From: Sutterella sp.
GTDB lineage: Bacteria; Pseudomonadota; Gammaproteobacteria; Burkholderiales; Burkholderiaceae_F
Length of the DNA stretch: 64,000 nucleotides
Direction: 5' to 3'
NCBI GenBank assembly: GCA_019418605.1
Contig: DYBN01000036.1
Coordinates: 25,335 to 89,334, forward strand
Positions 8,578 through 17,527 of the stretch are shown one piece after another. How positions within the stretch are numbered: position 1 is the first letter of the stretch; every line of letters starts with the position of its first letter. Position numbers and translations under genes: made by a program. The notes beneath the pieces were generated by a model. It did no database searches and was not told where the DNA came from. It saw only the letters and a program-made list of their open reading frames with translations.

Positions 8578-9426
8578 TTAAGGTTTTCTTAACACCCGCG
8601 TCTCCCCGCGCCCGCTCTCTTTGTCCGGCGCCGCCTCAACCGACTCAAGCCCGCAGAAAAGCCCTTCGGCATTCGGCTCCCGGGCGCCGGGGGCGTTTTT
8701 CGCGGCAAGCCAGCGCCGGATGGTTGCGCGGCTCAAGCCCGTCTCGCGCACGATGGCGTTGTAGGAGAGCCCGCGCTCGTACCTGAGCGAGAGCACGCGG
8801 GCCTTGACGCTTTGATCGAAGTGCCGGCCGCGCAGCGAGCGCTCGTTTAAGAGCCCCTCAAACGTGCCGTTGCGGTAGCGGTGCATCCAGTCGCGGGCGG
8901 TGTAGACCGACACGCCGAGCGAAGCGGCCACCGTTTTGTAGCTTGCCCCGCGCGAATAAAGTTCGGCCGCCATGAGTAGCCGCCTGCGGTCGTGCGGGCC
9001 CTGATGCACGGCGCCGCTCTCAAAAAGCGCGCCCGTCTGCTGCTGCGGCAAAGGTCCTTGGGGGGATTGGCTGCGCGCTGCAAAAGCCGCCCCGGCGGCA
9101 AAAGGGCCGCCCGACGGGGTGCGGCAAGCGGGATTGGCTGCGCCCGCGTCTGCATCTGCGTCTGCATCTGCGTTTTGGGAAGGGTTTTGAGCGGCGCCTA
9201 AAGCGCCCGTCTCGGGCGCATCAAAGGCAAGCTCAAGCTGCTCGCAGGCGCCGCAGCCTTGTGCGCGCGAGCGTCTTTGATCGGCGGGAAAGCCGTCCAG
9301 GGGCGCATCGCTTGCGGCGTCCGTGTTTTCAAACTGCCTTGCAAGCGCAATGAAAAGATCCGCCTCAAGGCAGATCCCGGTGGAGATTCTGCGCTGCGCG
9401 CGTCTACTGCGGCTTGTCTGAGCCAC
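8578..9426 (-). CDS. Helix-turn-helix protein, resolvase/transposase-like HTH, function unknown
   Basis: The recognisable part is the C-terminal third: MAAELYSRGASYKTVAASLG with VSVYTARDWMHRYRNGTFEG (a HTH of the transposase/resolvase type) followed by a second HTH-like stretch (LSYNAIVRETGLSRATIRRW). The N-terminal half is low-complexity, with an Asp/Ala repeat and a few cysteines. I place the start at a GTG (9426) because a strong AGGAGG lies 9 nt before it; this makes it overlap the upstream membrane-protein gene by 23 nt, implying translational coupling. The longer open frame to 9606 is a shadow of that gene. No transposase catalytic domain is visible, so it is more likely a DNA-binding regulator than a mobile-element protein. 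Function not recognised. Confidence 0.65.
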   Translation of the reverse strand: MAQTSRSRRAQRRISTGICLEADLFIALARQFENTDAASDAPLDGFPADQRRSRAQGCGACEQLELAFDAPETGALGAAQNPSQNADADADADAGAANPACRTPSGGPFAAGAAFAARSQSPQGPLPQQQTGALFESGAVHQGPHDRRRLLMAAELYSRGASYKTVAASLGVSVYTARDWMHRYRNGTFEGLLNERSLRGRHFDQSVKARVLSLRYERGLSYNAIVRETGLSRATIRRWLAAKNAPGAREPNAEGLFCGLESVEAAPDKESGRGETRVLRKP

Positions 9427-9814
9427 GGCGGCGCACCTCCTCGACCACGACGGCGTCTTCAATGACCGTCGTGCGGCGCACGCCCGTGCGGGCCTCTCCC
9501 TTGGGCACCGCGGGTTCGGCCTCGGGCGTGCTCTGGGGATTTTGCTGCGTGCGCTCCTCAAAAGGGGCGCCTCCTGCGGCGGCCTGCATGCGGCGCAGCA
9601 TCTCATCCTGGGCGCGCTTGAAGGGATCGCCGTAGCGCCAGCGGTAGTAAACCCCGTAGAGGGCGATTGCGGCCACGCACAAAAGCACGAAGAGGAAAAT
9701 GCCGCCGATCACCGGCAGCAGCAGCACGCCGAGCCCGATCATGCCCGCGATGACGGCCACGGAGACGAGAAAGGACACAAGCGGATGGATGGGGCGTCCG
9801 TTGATGTAGAGCAT
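9404..9814 (-). CDS. Small inner-membrane protein, unknown function
   Basis: A 136-residue protein with two closely spaced membrane helices (about residues 12-34 and 36-54), then a basic YYRWRYGDPFKRAQDEMLRR segment and a charged, Pro/Gln/Glu-rich cytoplasmic tail ending in a basic RRRGSDKPQ. No family is recognised. It overlaps and probably is co-translated with the HTH gene that follows it, so the pair may form a membrane-plus-DNA-binding unit. The start ATG at 9814 has no good ribosome site, so a leaderless or weakly translated message is possible. Confidence 0.6.
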   Translation of the reverse strand: MLYINGRPIHPLVSFLVSVAVIAGMIGLGVLLLPVIGGIFLFVLLCVAAIALYGVYYRWRYGDPFKRAQDEMLRRMQAAAGGAPFEERTQQNPQSTPEAEPAVPKGEARTGVRRTTVIEDAVVVEEVRRRGSDKPQ

Positions 9815-10320
9815 GAGGGACTAAAAAAGCCTGAAAAAGAAAAGGCCGAAGGCGGCGGCGCTTTTCATCAAAGTGAAGAAACCCCCTTTGCCTTCAAGGC
9901 AAAGAAGCGGGCCGCCTCCGGCAGGAAGGTGCTGCAGTGCACGTAAATCCTTGAAGCTGCGTCAAAGTCTATCAGCCTCGTGCACGGGCAAACTGCAACG
10001 TCTCGTTTGGGCTTGTTTCGACTCATTTCCGGCAAAACAAAGCGGACCTCCGGGCCCGCGCCCAGGCCGGCGGCTTGCGAAACTCACGGCCGCCTGCGCG
10101 TTGGCAGGGCCCCAAATTCGTTATCATTTCGCACTCATAGAAAAATTTTCCTTCTTTCTGCGCGCCCTGCGCCGCCCGCCTTCACGAGCTCCGGGATGGG
10201 TTACGCGTTCATTTAGCCGAGTCTGCTCTCACGCAACGCCCGCCAGGAATTTCTTCAGCAACTTCATGCTGCACATGATGCGGTTACGGGCGTTTTCGGC
10301 GCCGGAAGCCAAACCGCCTT
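9815..10320. other. Intergenic region between membrane protein and folE2
   Basis: Divergent promoter region of about 500 bp. No gene, RNA gene or clear operator could be supported. An AT-rich stretch near 10120-10165 is the best candidate for promoter sequence. The folE2 ATG has no obvious ribosome site. Confidence 0.4.
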
Positions 10321-11124
10321 ATGGATCAAAAGTTTTCCAGTCTGCCCGACGTTCAAAGCCTTGTCGACGGACGCAACATTCCCATTGACCGCGTCGGCGT
10401 GCGCGGCCTCACCGTGCCCCTGACGGTGGCAAGCGTCAAGGGGCCGCAGCCCACCGTGGCCGAAGTGAGCATGTACGTGGGACTGCCCGCCGACAAAAAG
10501 GGCACCCACATGTCGCGCTTTGTCTCGCTCATTGCCGACGACCCGCAGCCGCTGTCGACGACGATGATGCGCAATCTTCTTGAGCGCATGCTCGAGCTCC
10601 TTGATGCCGAAGAGGGCTACATCGACATCCGCTGCCCCTTCTTCGTGACGAAGACAAGCCCCGTCTCGAACCTCAAGAGCCTCATGAACTACAAGGTGCG
10701 CTTCTCTGCTGAAAAGAAAAAGGGCGTCACGCGCGTGCTCCAAGAGATCACCGCTCCGGTCACGAGCCTGTGCCCGTGCAGCAAGGAGATCAGCAGCTAC
10801 GGCGCGCACAACCAGCGCTCGCGCATCACGATCTCGGTGGAGCTCTCCGAGGACATGTCTCTTGAAGAGCAAATCCGCATCGCCGAAACCTCGGCTTCGT
10901 GCGAGCTCTGGAGCCGCTTAAAGCGCAACGACGAGAAGTACGTCACCGAATACGCCTACGATCACCCGAAGTTTGTCGAAGACATCGTGCGCGACACCGC
11001 CAAGCAGCTCAATGCCGAGCCGCGCGTGCTCGCCTACCACACGGAAGCCGAAAACTTCGAGTCGATCCACAACCACTCGGCCTACGCGCAGATCGAGCGC
11101 GACAAGCGCACCGATCCGATCTAA
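10321..11124 (+). CDS. folE2: GTP cyclohydrolase FolE2 (type IB)
   Basis: A 267-residue enzyme making 7,8-dihydroneopterin triphosphate from GTP, the entry step to folate (and shared with queuosine precursors). Family blocks visible include [34 protein letters not shown], the cysteine motif SLCPCSKEISSYGAHNQRS and the C-terminal NFESIHNHSAYA. FolE2 replaces or backs up FolE and works with metals other than zinc, which is why it is often a low-zinc gene; no Zur site was identified here. Length is normal for the family. A strong terminator (11206-11235) follows. Confidence 0.94.
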   Translation: MDQKFSSLPDVQSLVDGRNIPIDRVGVRGLTVPLTVASVKGPQPTVAEVSMYVGLPADKKGTHMSRFVSLIADDPQPLSTTMMRNLLERMLELLDAEEGYIDIRCPFFVTKTSPVSNLKSLMNYKVRFSAEKKKGVTRVLQEITAPVTSLCPCSKEISSYGAHNQRSRITISVELSEDMSLEEQIRIAETSASCELWSRLKRNDEKYVTEYAYDHPKFVEDIVRDTAKQLNAEPRVLAYHTEAENFESIHNHSAYAQIERDKRTDPI

Positions 11125-11205
11125 AAAATCGAAAACAAGTTTTCCGCGCAAGGCAGCTCCGAGGCCCCCTTTTCGTTTTAAAAAAAGAGGCTCTCGGACT
11201 GCGGC

Positions 11206-11235
11206 AAAACGGGCCTTTTCACAAGGCCCGTTTTG
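11206..11235 (+). terminator. Intrinsic terminator after folE2
   Basis: AAAACGGGCCTT, a 5-nt loop, then AAGGCCCGTTTT: a perfect 12-bp stem whose 3' arm ends in the T-run. It is symmetrical (A-run/T-run), so it could terminate from both sides. The rest of the 11125-11537 gap shows no gene. Confidence 0.85.
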
Positions 11236-11537
11236 TGCTGTCCGCCGCCAGGGCGCCTTTCTTTTGGTATTGTCTCGAAGGCGCCGCCGCGGCCTTGACG
11301 CACAAGCCCCGCGCAAAGAGTTTTTTCCCCAAGCCTGCGACTTTTGAAACAAAATCGTCGCCTTTCGGAGCAAAAGCGAGGAAAATTCTCCCGCTTGAGG
11401 CGCACTGCACCTCGTTGCAGCGCCCTGTGAGGATTCCTCTTTGAAGGCCTCTTTACCTTTGCGCCTTGCCCGACGGAGCCCCATCCGGACCCATTTAATT
11501 TTCGGCCACTTTTGGCTGCCGACACAGTCCTTTCATC

Positions 11538-13295
11538 ATGATCGAAGATCAAAACCAGCCCCTCGTTGAACTTCTCGGCCGCGCCTTAAGCGCCATCGGC
11601 GCGGCGGGCACGCCCGTGCGTCTTGAGCGCCCCAAGGCCGCCGAGCACGGCGATCTGGCCACCAATGCGGCCATGCAGCTTGCCCGCACCCTCAAGAAAA
11701 ACCCCCGTCAGATCGCCCAGGAACTTGTCGACGCCATGAAGGCCGATCCCGCCTACGCAAGCGTTCTTGCCGACGTTGAAATCGCGGGACCGGGCTTTAT
11801 CAACATGCGCTTTCCCCAGGCGGCCAAGTTCAGCATCGTCTCCCGCGTGCTCGAAGAAGGCGCCGCCTACGGCTCAAGCCGCGCCTTTGAAGGCAAGAGC
11901 GTTCTTCTTGAGTACGTCTCGGCCAACCCCACGGGGCCCCTGCACCTCGGGCACGCCCGCCAGGGGGCGCTTGGAGACGTCCTCTCGCGCGTGATGCGCA
12001 CCCAGGGCTACAAGGTGACGCGCGAGTTCTACTACAACGACGCGGGCGTGCAGATACACAACCTCACGATTTCGGTGCAGGCGCGCGCAAAGGAAATTCT
12101 GGGACTGCAGACGGCCGAGGCGTTTCCTGAAAAAGGCTATCAGGGGCTCTACATCCTTGACATCGCCCGCGACTATCTTGACAAAAAGCCCGTGACCACG
12201 ACCGCGGGCGAGGTCGTCGCCTCCACGGGCGATGTTGAAGACCTCGAGGCGATCCGCCGCTACTCGGTTGCCTACCTCAGAAACGAGCAGGACGAAGACC
12301 TGCGGCTTTTTGACGTCGCCTTCGACAACTTCTACCTTGAGAGCTCGCTTTATACGACCGGGCGGGTGCAGAAGGCCGTTGATGCGATCATCGCCTCGGG
12401 CCACACCTACGAGGCCGAGGGCGCCCTGTGGCTTAAAACGACGGATGCGGCCTTCGCGCAGTTCAAAGACGACAAGGACCGCGTCATGCGCAAGCAGGAC
12501 GGCTACTACACCTACTTCGTGCCCGACGTCGCCTATCACCTCGCCAAGTTCGAGCGCGGCTTTGACCGCGCCATCAACATCCAGGGGTCGGACCACCACG
12601 GCACCGTCGCGCGCGTGCGCTGCGGCCTGCAGGCTGCGGCCGCAAGCATGGGTCTCACAATTCCCGCAACCTTCCCCGAGTATCTGCTCCACAAGATGGT
12701 CAAGGTCATCGAAAAGGGCGAGGAGATCAAGATGAGCAAGCGCGCGGGCACCTACGTGACGCTGCGCGATCTGGTCGACTGGGTCGGGCGCGATGCGGCG
12801 CGCTTTTTCCTTGTCTCGCGCAAGTCCGACGCCGAGTTTGTCTTCGACGTGGATCTGGCCCGCGCCAAAAACGATGAAAACCCGGTCTACTACCTGCAGT
12901 ACGCCCACGCGCGCATCTGCTCGGTGCTGCGGCAGGCCGCGGAAAAAGGCTTTGCCGTGCCCGAAGCAAAAGAGGCCGCCCGGGCCGACTTCTCGGCGCT
13001 TGAAAGCGCCCAGGCCGAGGCGCTTGCCTCGCGTCTGTCGCAGTACGGGCAGACCCTTGCCGTCGCAGCGCGCGACCTTGCCCCGCACTTGATCTGCGTT
13101 TATCTCAAGGAGCTCGCCGCGGACTTTCACGCCTTCTACAATGCCGAGCGCGTCCTTGTTGAAGACGCGCGCGTGCGCAATGCGCGCCTTGCGCTCGTGA
13201 TGGCCGCGCAGCAGGTGCTGCGCAACGGCCTTGACGTGCTGGGCGTGAGCGCCCCCGAGCACATGGAGCGCGCCGAGAGCGCCTCCGAGGAGTAA
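11538..13295 (+). CDS. argS: Arginyl-tRNA synthetase
   Basis: A 585-residue class I synthetase charging tRNA-Arg. The signature block [20 protein letters not shown] (HIGH variant HLGH) and the MSKRAG form of KMSKS are present, followed by the helical anticodon-binding domain (DALR, about residues 460-585, ending near HMERAES). Family length is normal. It heads a compact group with SPOR, DsbA and SDR genes that follow at 7-62 nt, an order found in other Burkholderiales, so co-transcription is likely. Confidence 0.97.
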   Translation: MIEDQNQPLVELLGRALSAIGAAGTPVRLERPKAAEHGDLATNAAMQLARTLKKNPRQIAQELVDAMKADPAYASVLADVEIAGPGFINMRFPQAAKFSIVSRVLEEGAAYGSSRAFEGKSVLLEYVSANPTGPLHLGHARQGALGDVLSRVMRTQGYKVTREFYYNDAGVQIHNLTISVQARAKEILGLQTAEAFPEKGYQGLYILDIARDYLDKKPVTTTAGEVVASTGDVEDLEAIRRYSVAYLRNEQDEDLRLFDVAFDNFYLESSLYTTGRVQKAVDAIIASGHTYEAEGALWLKTTDAAFAQFKDDKDRVMRKQDGYYTYFVPDVAYHLAKFERGFDRAINIQGSDHHGTVARVRCGLQAAAASMGLTIPATFPEYLLHKMVKVIEKGEEIKMSKRAGTYVTLRDLVDWVGRDAARFFLVSRKSDAEFVFDVDLARAKNDENPVYYLQYAHARICSVLRQAAEKGFAVPEAKEAARADFSALESAQAEALASRLSQYGQTLAVAARDLAPHLICVYLKELAADFHAFYNAERVLVEDARVRNARLALVMAAQQVLRNGLDVLGVSAPEHMERAESASEE

Positions 13296-13302
13296 ACGCC
13301 CC

Positions 13303-13821
13303 ATGGCGACGAGCAAAACCGCTTTATTCTGGTCCTTTACCTCCGGCGTCGTCGTGGCCCTCATCATTGCGGCCGCGGCCTTTGTCTGGGTCAACGACGC
13401 CCCCATTCCCTTTGTCTCGAAGGTGCAGCAGGTGAGCTCTTCGGTCGACGAGCGTCTCCTGGACGGCAAGAGCATCGATCCCAATCAGAAGCTCTACGAC
13501 GACGGACAGGGCGAAGAGCAGCGCCAGGGCGTGGTGACCGTCAACGCCGCCGGCGGCGGCGAAGACGCCTCGGAGGTGATCAGCACCGAGCGCTTCTGGG
13601 TGCAGGCGGGGACCTTTGCAACCAACGATCAGGCCGAGTCGATGCGCGCGAGCATCGCCTTCATCGGTCTGGATGCGCAGATCAGCTCCGCCACCGAAGG
13701 CGGCAAGCGCGTCTACCGCGTGCGCATCGGCCCCTTTGAGAGCAATGCAAACGCCGAAGAAATCCGCCAGAGCCTTGCCGACAACGGCATTCAGAGCAGC
13801 GTCATTCATCAGCGCAACTGA
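13303..13821 (+). CDS. SPOR-domain membrane protein
   Basis: A 172-residue bitopic protein: a single N-terminal membrane helix (about residues 10-30), a Gly/Asp-rich linker and a C-terminal SPOR domain (about 98-172: RFWVQAGTFATNDQAESMRA through VYRVRIGPFESNANAEEIRQ). SPOR domains bind denuded glycan strands of septal peptidoglycan, so it should sit at the division site (FtsN/DedD-like). The start lies 7 nt after the argS stop, with GAGGAG overlapping the end of argS, so the two are translationally linked. Which division protein it corresponds to is not clear. Confidence 0.85.
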   Translation: MATSKTALFWSFTSGVVVALIIAAAAFVWVNDAPIPFVSKVQQVSSSVDERLLDGKSIDPNQKLYDDGQGEEQRQGVVTVNAAGGGEDASEVISTERFWVQAGTFATNDQAESMRASIAFIGLDAQISSATEGGKRVYRVRIGPFESNANAEEIRQSLADNGIQSSVIHQRN

Positions 13822-13861
13822 TTTCTCAGACAAACCTTTTATCTTTTGACAAGGATTGTTC

Positions 13862-14524
13862 ATGACTTCCAGACGTCATCTTCTTGAAGGTGCGGCAGCC
13901 GCGGGCTGCCTTGTCCTCGCGCCGGGCCTTGCCCTTGCGCAGGAGGCTCCCCAGGCGGGCAAGCAGTACCTCGTCGTGCGCCCGCCCATCAGCTATCCGA
14001 GCCGTCCGATTCTCGTGCACGACTTCTTTGCCTACACCTGCCCGCACTGCCTGACGTTTGCGCCGATCATGGCCGAGTTCGCCAAGGAAATCGCGGGCAT
14101 GCCCGACGTCAAGTACGTCCCCTCGCCCGTGTCCTGGAACAACGACCTCGACATCTTCACGAGCACCTACTTCAGCCTTGAGGCGATGAATCGCCTGGAC
14201 GACCTGCACATGCCCTTCTGGGACTATGTCATTCGCGAAGAGCACAACAACTGGACCACGGTTGAGGCCATCGCCAAGGACATCGAAAACTTCATGGGCA
14301 GAAACGGCATCAAGGCCGACGACTGGAACAAGATGCTCAAGAGCTTCTCGATCGTCTCCAAGACCCGGCAGGCCTCGCGCACCTGGAAGCACTACGGGGT
14401 GGACTCCACGCCTTCAATCGGCATTGCCGGACGCTTTGTGACCGCCCCGCACCTGGTGGGCACGCGGCAGGGCGCCGTCGAGATGACCAAAGAGCTCATC
14501 GAGATGATCCGCGCCGAAAAGTAG
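13862..14524 (+). CDS. dsbA: Thiol:disulfide interchange protein DsbA
   Basis: A 220-residue periplasmic oxidase that introduces disulfides. It has a signal sequence with basic SRRHLLEGAAAAG start, the thioredoxin-fold active site CPHC (in FFAYTCPHC), a helical insertion and the cis-proline segment VDSTPSIGIAGRFV. AAGGA lies 6 nt before the ATG at 13862; a TTG two codons earlier is the alternative. The argS-SPOR-dsbA order is conserved in Burkholderiales. A DsbA is expected to matter here because the organism exports many cysteine-rich heme proteins. Its DsbB partner is not in the window. Confidence 0.92.
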   Translation: MTSRRHLLEGAAAAGCLVLAPGLALAQEAPQAGKQYLVVRPPISYPSRPILVHDFFAYTCPHCLTFAPIMAEFAKEIAGMPDVKYVPSPVSWNNDLDIFTSTYFSLEAMNRLDDLHMPFWDYVIREEHNNWTTVEAIAKDIENFMGRNGIKADDWNKMLKSFSIVSKTRQASRTWKHYGVDSTPSIGIAGRFVTAPHLVGTRQGAVEMTKELIEMIRAEK

Positions 14525-14586
14525 CGCCTCTTGTCTTTTTTCCGGCCCCCGGCGGCTTCCCCTTTTTTCTTTGAGGACAACACGTC

Positions 14587-15357
14587 ATGCGCATCTTTCT
14601 GACCGGCGCCTCAAGCGGCATCGGCGCGGCCATCGCCCGCGAGTTCGACGCCATGGGGGCCGACATCGGCCTTGTGGGCCGCAATCCGGAAAAGCTCAAG
14701 GCCTTTGCCGAGACTCTCACGCGTGCCGAGAGGCACCGCACCTATGCGCTTGACGTCACGGACCGCGCGGCGCTTTTTGCCGCCGCGCGCGACTTTGAAG
14801 CAGCCGGCCCCGTTGACATCGTGATCGCCAACGCCGGCATTTCCATCGGCGTAAAAACCGAGTACGAGGAAGACCTCGACGTGCTCGAGCGCGTCTACCG
14901 CACCAACGTCTTTGCGATGGCCTCGACCTTTCACCCCTTCATCGCCCCCATGCAGGCGCGCGGCAGAGGCCAGTTCGTGGGCATCGGGTCGGTGGCGGGC
15001 ATCCGGGGGCTGCCCGGCAGCGAAGCCTACTGCTCGAGCAAGGCGGCCGTCATCAGCTACCTTGAGAGCCTGCGCAACGACGTGCGCCGCTACGGCATCA
15101 AGGTGACCACCATTTCGCCCGGGTTTGTGCGCACGCCGCTGACGGCCAAAAACCCCTACCGCATGCCCTTCATCTTGGAGGCCGACGAGTTTGCCCGACG
15201 CGCCGTGCGGGCCATTCTCTCGGAGGTGAGCTACCGCACGATCCCCTGGCAGATGGGGCTTGTGGCCAAGCTGCTGCGCGTGCTGCCCAACGCCGTCTTT
15301 GACGCCGTCATTTCCGGGCGCGGCGAAAAGCCCCGCGCCAAGGATCTGGGCGTTTAG
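14587..15357 (+). CDS. Short-chain dehydrogenase/reductase (SDR), substrate unknown
   Basis: A 256-residue classical SDR. The cofactor motif TGASSGIG is at residues 6-13 (no aspartate/arginine pattern that settles NADH versus NADPH), IANAGIS follows strand 4, the catalytic Ser is in GSVAGIRGLPG and the YxxxK pair in AYCSSKAAV. PGFVRTPLT is the usual substrate-loop start. GAGGACAA lies before the ATG. It is the last gene of the argS group and converges on the sigma-54 activator. Substrate not predictable. Confidence 0.88.
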   Translation: MRIFLTGASSGIGAAIAREFDAMGADIGLVGRNPEKLKAFAETLTRAERHRTYALDVTDRAALFAAARDFEAAGPVDIVIANAGISIGVKTEYEEDLDVLERVYRTNVFAMASTFHPFIAPMQARGRGQFVGIGSVAGIRGLPGSEAYCSSKAAVISYLESLRNDVRRYGIKVTTISPGFVRTPLTAKNPYRMPFILEADEFARRAVRAILSEVSYRTIPWQMGLVAKLLRVLPNAVFDAVISGRGEKPRAKDLGV

Positions 15358-15399
15358 CTCTTTTCTCTTCTTGGCCCTTGGTTTTTTGAAAGGGGGCGG

Positions 15400-17214
15400 T
15401 CAAGAGGCCGCGCCTTCCTTGACCTTCGCGGCCTTCTCGTCCTGCGCATTCTTTTTGCGCGCGGCCTTTCCCGCAGCAAGGCCAAGCTTTTCCAAGCGGC
15501 TTCGCAGCGTGCTCGGGTGCAGGCCCGCGATGCGCGCCGCGCCGTGCTCGCCCGAGATGCGCCCATGGCATGAGTCCAAAAGGCGCTTGAAGTAGCGCCG
15601 CTGCATGCTCTCGAAGTCTTCCAACCCCGCAGGCTCCTTCGTCGCCCTCCTCGGCGCCTCACCAGATGGCTCCCCGGTGACTGCCGGCGGCACTTTTTCC
15701 TGGCCGCTTGCCCAATCGCTCTCGGAAATGTTCCCGCGCTCTTCAAACCCGCCTGCGGCGCCCTGCCTCTGAGGTGCCCGGGACTTTGGAGCGCCCGGGA
15801 TGTTCGCCTCGCTGATTGCGTCGACAATGAGCCTCGGATTTTTCTCGTGCTGCGAAGCGGCAAGCCCCGAGCGGATGACGGCGTTTCGCAGTTCGCGCAC
15901 ATTGCCGGGCCACTTCCACTGCAGCGCCTGCGCGCAGAGCGCATCGACAAAGCTCTCGGCAAGCGGCACCTCAAAGCGCTCCTTGACTTCACGCGCGAAA
16001 AGCTCAATCAAGGGCCGCAGATCCTCGGGCCGCTCGCGCAAAGGAGGAATGCGCAGGCACAAGACGTTTAGCCGGTAGTACAAATCCAGCCGAAAGAGCC
16101 CGCGCGCAACCAAATCGGCAAGGTCCCGGTTGGTGGCCGAAATCACGCGCACGTTGATCGGAATCTCTTCGCTTGCGCCCACCCGGCGAATCACCTGGTG
16201 CTGCAGCACGTGCAGAAGTTTTCCCTGCACCGCAAGCGGCAGCTCCCCGATTTCGTCAAGAAAGATGGTGCCGCCGTCGGCCTCTTCAAAAAGCCCCCTG
16301 CGCCTGCGGCGCGCGTCGGTAAAGGCGCCCGCCTCGTGCCCGAAGAGCTCGGCTTCGATCAGGGCCTCGGGGATTGCCGCGCAGTTGACGCGCACGCACG
16401 GCCGCATGGCCCGCGAGGACATGCCGTGGATGGTGTTGGCAAGCACCTCCTTGCCGGTGCCCGACTCACCGGTAATGAGCACCGGCACGGCGTAGCTTGC
16501 GGCCTGCTCGATGACGGGTTTGAGCCGCACAAACGAAGGCGTGTTGCGCAGCAATTCCGTGAGCGGCGTGTCCTTTGCAAGCGCAAGCGAGCGCTTGAGC
16601 TCGCGGTTGATTCCTTCAAGCTTGCGGTTGTGCCTGTCAAGCCGTATCCCCAGGGCAAAGCCCACCTGCAGGGCAAGGAGCATTCGCATCGCCGCGGGCA
16701 GCTCCAGATCAACAGTGCGAAAAGCCCCCGGCCTGCGGCTGTAAAAACACACGACCCCGAGATGGCGCCCTTCGAGCTGAAGCGAAACCATCAGATAGCT
16801 TCGAACCTCGGGAATCACCTTGAGCGCGACAGCCTTCGTAAAGGGATCGTCGTTGATGTCCTCGACCACGACAAGCCCGTCGCCGCGCGCGGACTTGATC
16901 GGCAGGCACCCCGCGGCCGCGGGCACCACGTCGTGCAGTTCGCGCGCTTCGGTGCGGGTGGCGTGCGCAAGAAAGCGCACCTCGCGGCGCTCGGCCACGA
17001 AGGTGTTGGCAAAAACCCCGTCGGCAGGAAAGGCCTCGCCCAACGAGCGCAGCCCCCTTTGCAGCGCCTGCGGCAAAAAGAGGGTGCTCGAGAGCGCCGC
17101 CATCACCTCGCGCTGCACGGCCCACTGCCCCGACCGGTTTTCAGACCTGTCTTTCTCCCTGTCAATTCCCCGAGCTTCCGTCGCCTCTCCGGCCCGCTCG
17201 CGCTGCTCATTCAT
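15400..17214 (-). CDS. Sigma-54-dependent activator (GAF-AAA+-Fis) of the divergent lyase/reductase operon
   Basis: A 604-residue enhancer-binding protein: GAF-like sensor (about 40-195), AAA+ domain (about 220-460) with Walker A GESGTGK (249-255), Walker B GTIFLDEIGELP (from 315) and arginine-finger region, and a C-terminal Fis-type HTH (about 565-592, AARIAGLHPSTLRSRLEKLG). The layout is that of NorR/FhlA-type activators, with a ligand-sensing GAF and no receiver domain. The sigma-54 contact loop reads GAFTDA (296-301) instead of GAFTGA. It is transcribed away from the flavin reductase operon, and the shared 313-bp gap contains a -24/-12 promoter and a triple repeat, so it very likely activates that operon in response to a small molecule. 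Confidence 0.93.
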   Translation of the reverse strand: MNEQRERAGEATEARGIDREKDRSENRSGQWAVQREVMAALSSTLFLPQALQRGLRSLGEAFPADGVFANTFVAERREVRFLAHATRTEARELHDVVPAAAGCLPIKSARGDGLVVVEDINDDPFTKAVALKVIPEVRSYLMVSLQLEGRHLGVVCFYSRRPGAFRTVDLELPAAMRMLLALQVGFALGIRLDRHNRKLEGINRELKRSLALAKDTPLTELLRNTPSFVRLKPVIEQAASYAVPVLITGESGTGKEVLANTIHGMSSRAMRPCVRVNCAAIPEALIEAELFGHEAGAFTDARRRRRGLFEEADGGTIFLDEIGELPLAVQGKLLHVLQHQVIRRVGASEEIPINVRVISATNRDLADLVARGLFRLDLYYRLNVLCLRIPPLRERPEDLRPLIELFAREVKERFEVPLAESFVDALCAQALQWKWPGNVRELRNAVIRSGLAASQHEKNPRLIVDAISEANIPGAPKSRAPQRQGAAGGFEERGNISESDWASGQEKVPPAVTGEPSGEAPRRATKEPAGLEDFESMQRRYFKRLLDSCHGRISGEHGAARIAGLHPSTLRSRLEKLGLAAGKAARKKNAQDEKAAKVKEGAAS

Positions 17215-17242
17215 GCCGATCTCCGCTTGGCTGCAAGAAAAA

Positions 17243-17304
17243 CACGAAATATCGTGAATTTAAAAATTTCACGAAATATCGAAATTTTTTCGCGATATTT
17301 CGTC
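17243..17304. promoter_or_regulatory. Triple enhancer-type binding site for the divergent activator
   Basis: Three copies of the 11-mer ACGAAATATCG: direct at 17244-17254 (inside CACGAAATATCGTG), direct at 17271-17281, inverted at 17293-17303. Centres are 27 and 22 bp apart. They lie about 100-160 bp upstream of the -24/-12 promoter, the normal position for hexameric sigma-54 activators, and NorR-type proteins also use three sites. Confidence 0.75.
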
Positions 17305-17402
17305 ATTTTAAAGCACGTGCGCAAGCGCATTGTGCTTTCGACCTACGACAAAAGGCGTACAAACCCGCATGTTCGGCCCCATTTTCGCCTCTTTTCTCAA
17401 AC

Positions 17403-17418
17403 GGGCACGGGATTTGCT
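17403..17418 (+). promoter_or_regulatory. Sigma-54 (-24/-12) promoter of the flavin reductase operon
   Basis: GGGCACGGGATTTGCT matches the consensus TGGCACG-N4-TTGCW with one mismatch and the exact GG-N10-GC spacing (GG 17404-17405, GC 17416-17417). Transcription should begin near 17429, giving a leader of about 100 nt before the ATG at 17528. Confidence 0.82.
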
Positions 17419-17431
17419 TTGTTTTGTCCAC

Positions 17432-17465
17432 AAAGGCACTGCACGCCAGGCAGGACAGTGCCTTT
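17432..17465 (+). promoter_or_regulatory. Leader hairpin just after the predicted start of transcription
   Basis: Perfect 10-bp arms AAAGGCACTG (17432-17441) and CAGTGCCTTT (17456-17465) around a 14-nt loop, ending in a short T-run (4 T). It lies within the first few bases of the predicted transcript. It may be a stabilising 5' stem-loop or a weak attenuator. Confidence 0.6.
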
Positions 17466-17527
17466 TCAAACGACAAAACAACCCACAATCACCCCCCTTC
17501 AATCACACCCCTTCGGAGAGAAAACAC

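Noticed and set aside
9427..9606. Longer N-terminus for the HTH protein
   Set aside because: This part lies inside the membrane protein gene and reads as Arg/Ser/Pro noise; the GTG at 9426 has the ribosome site.
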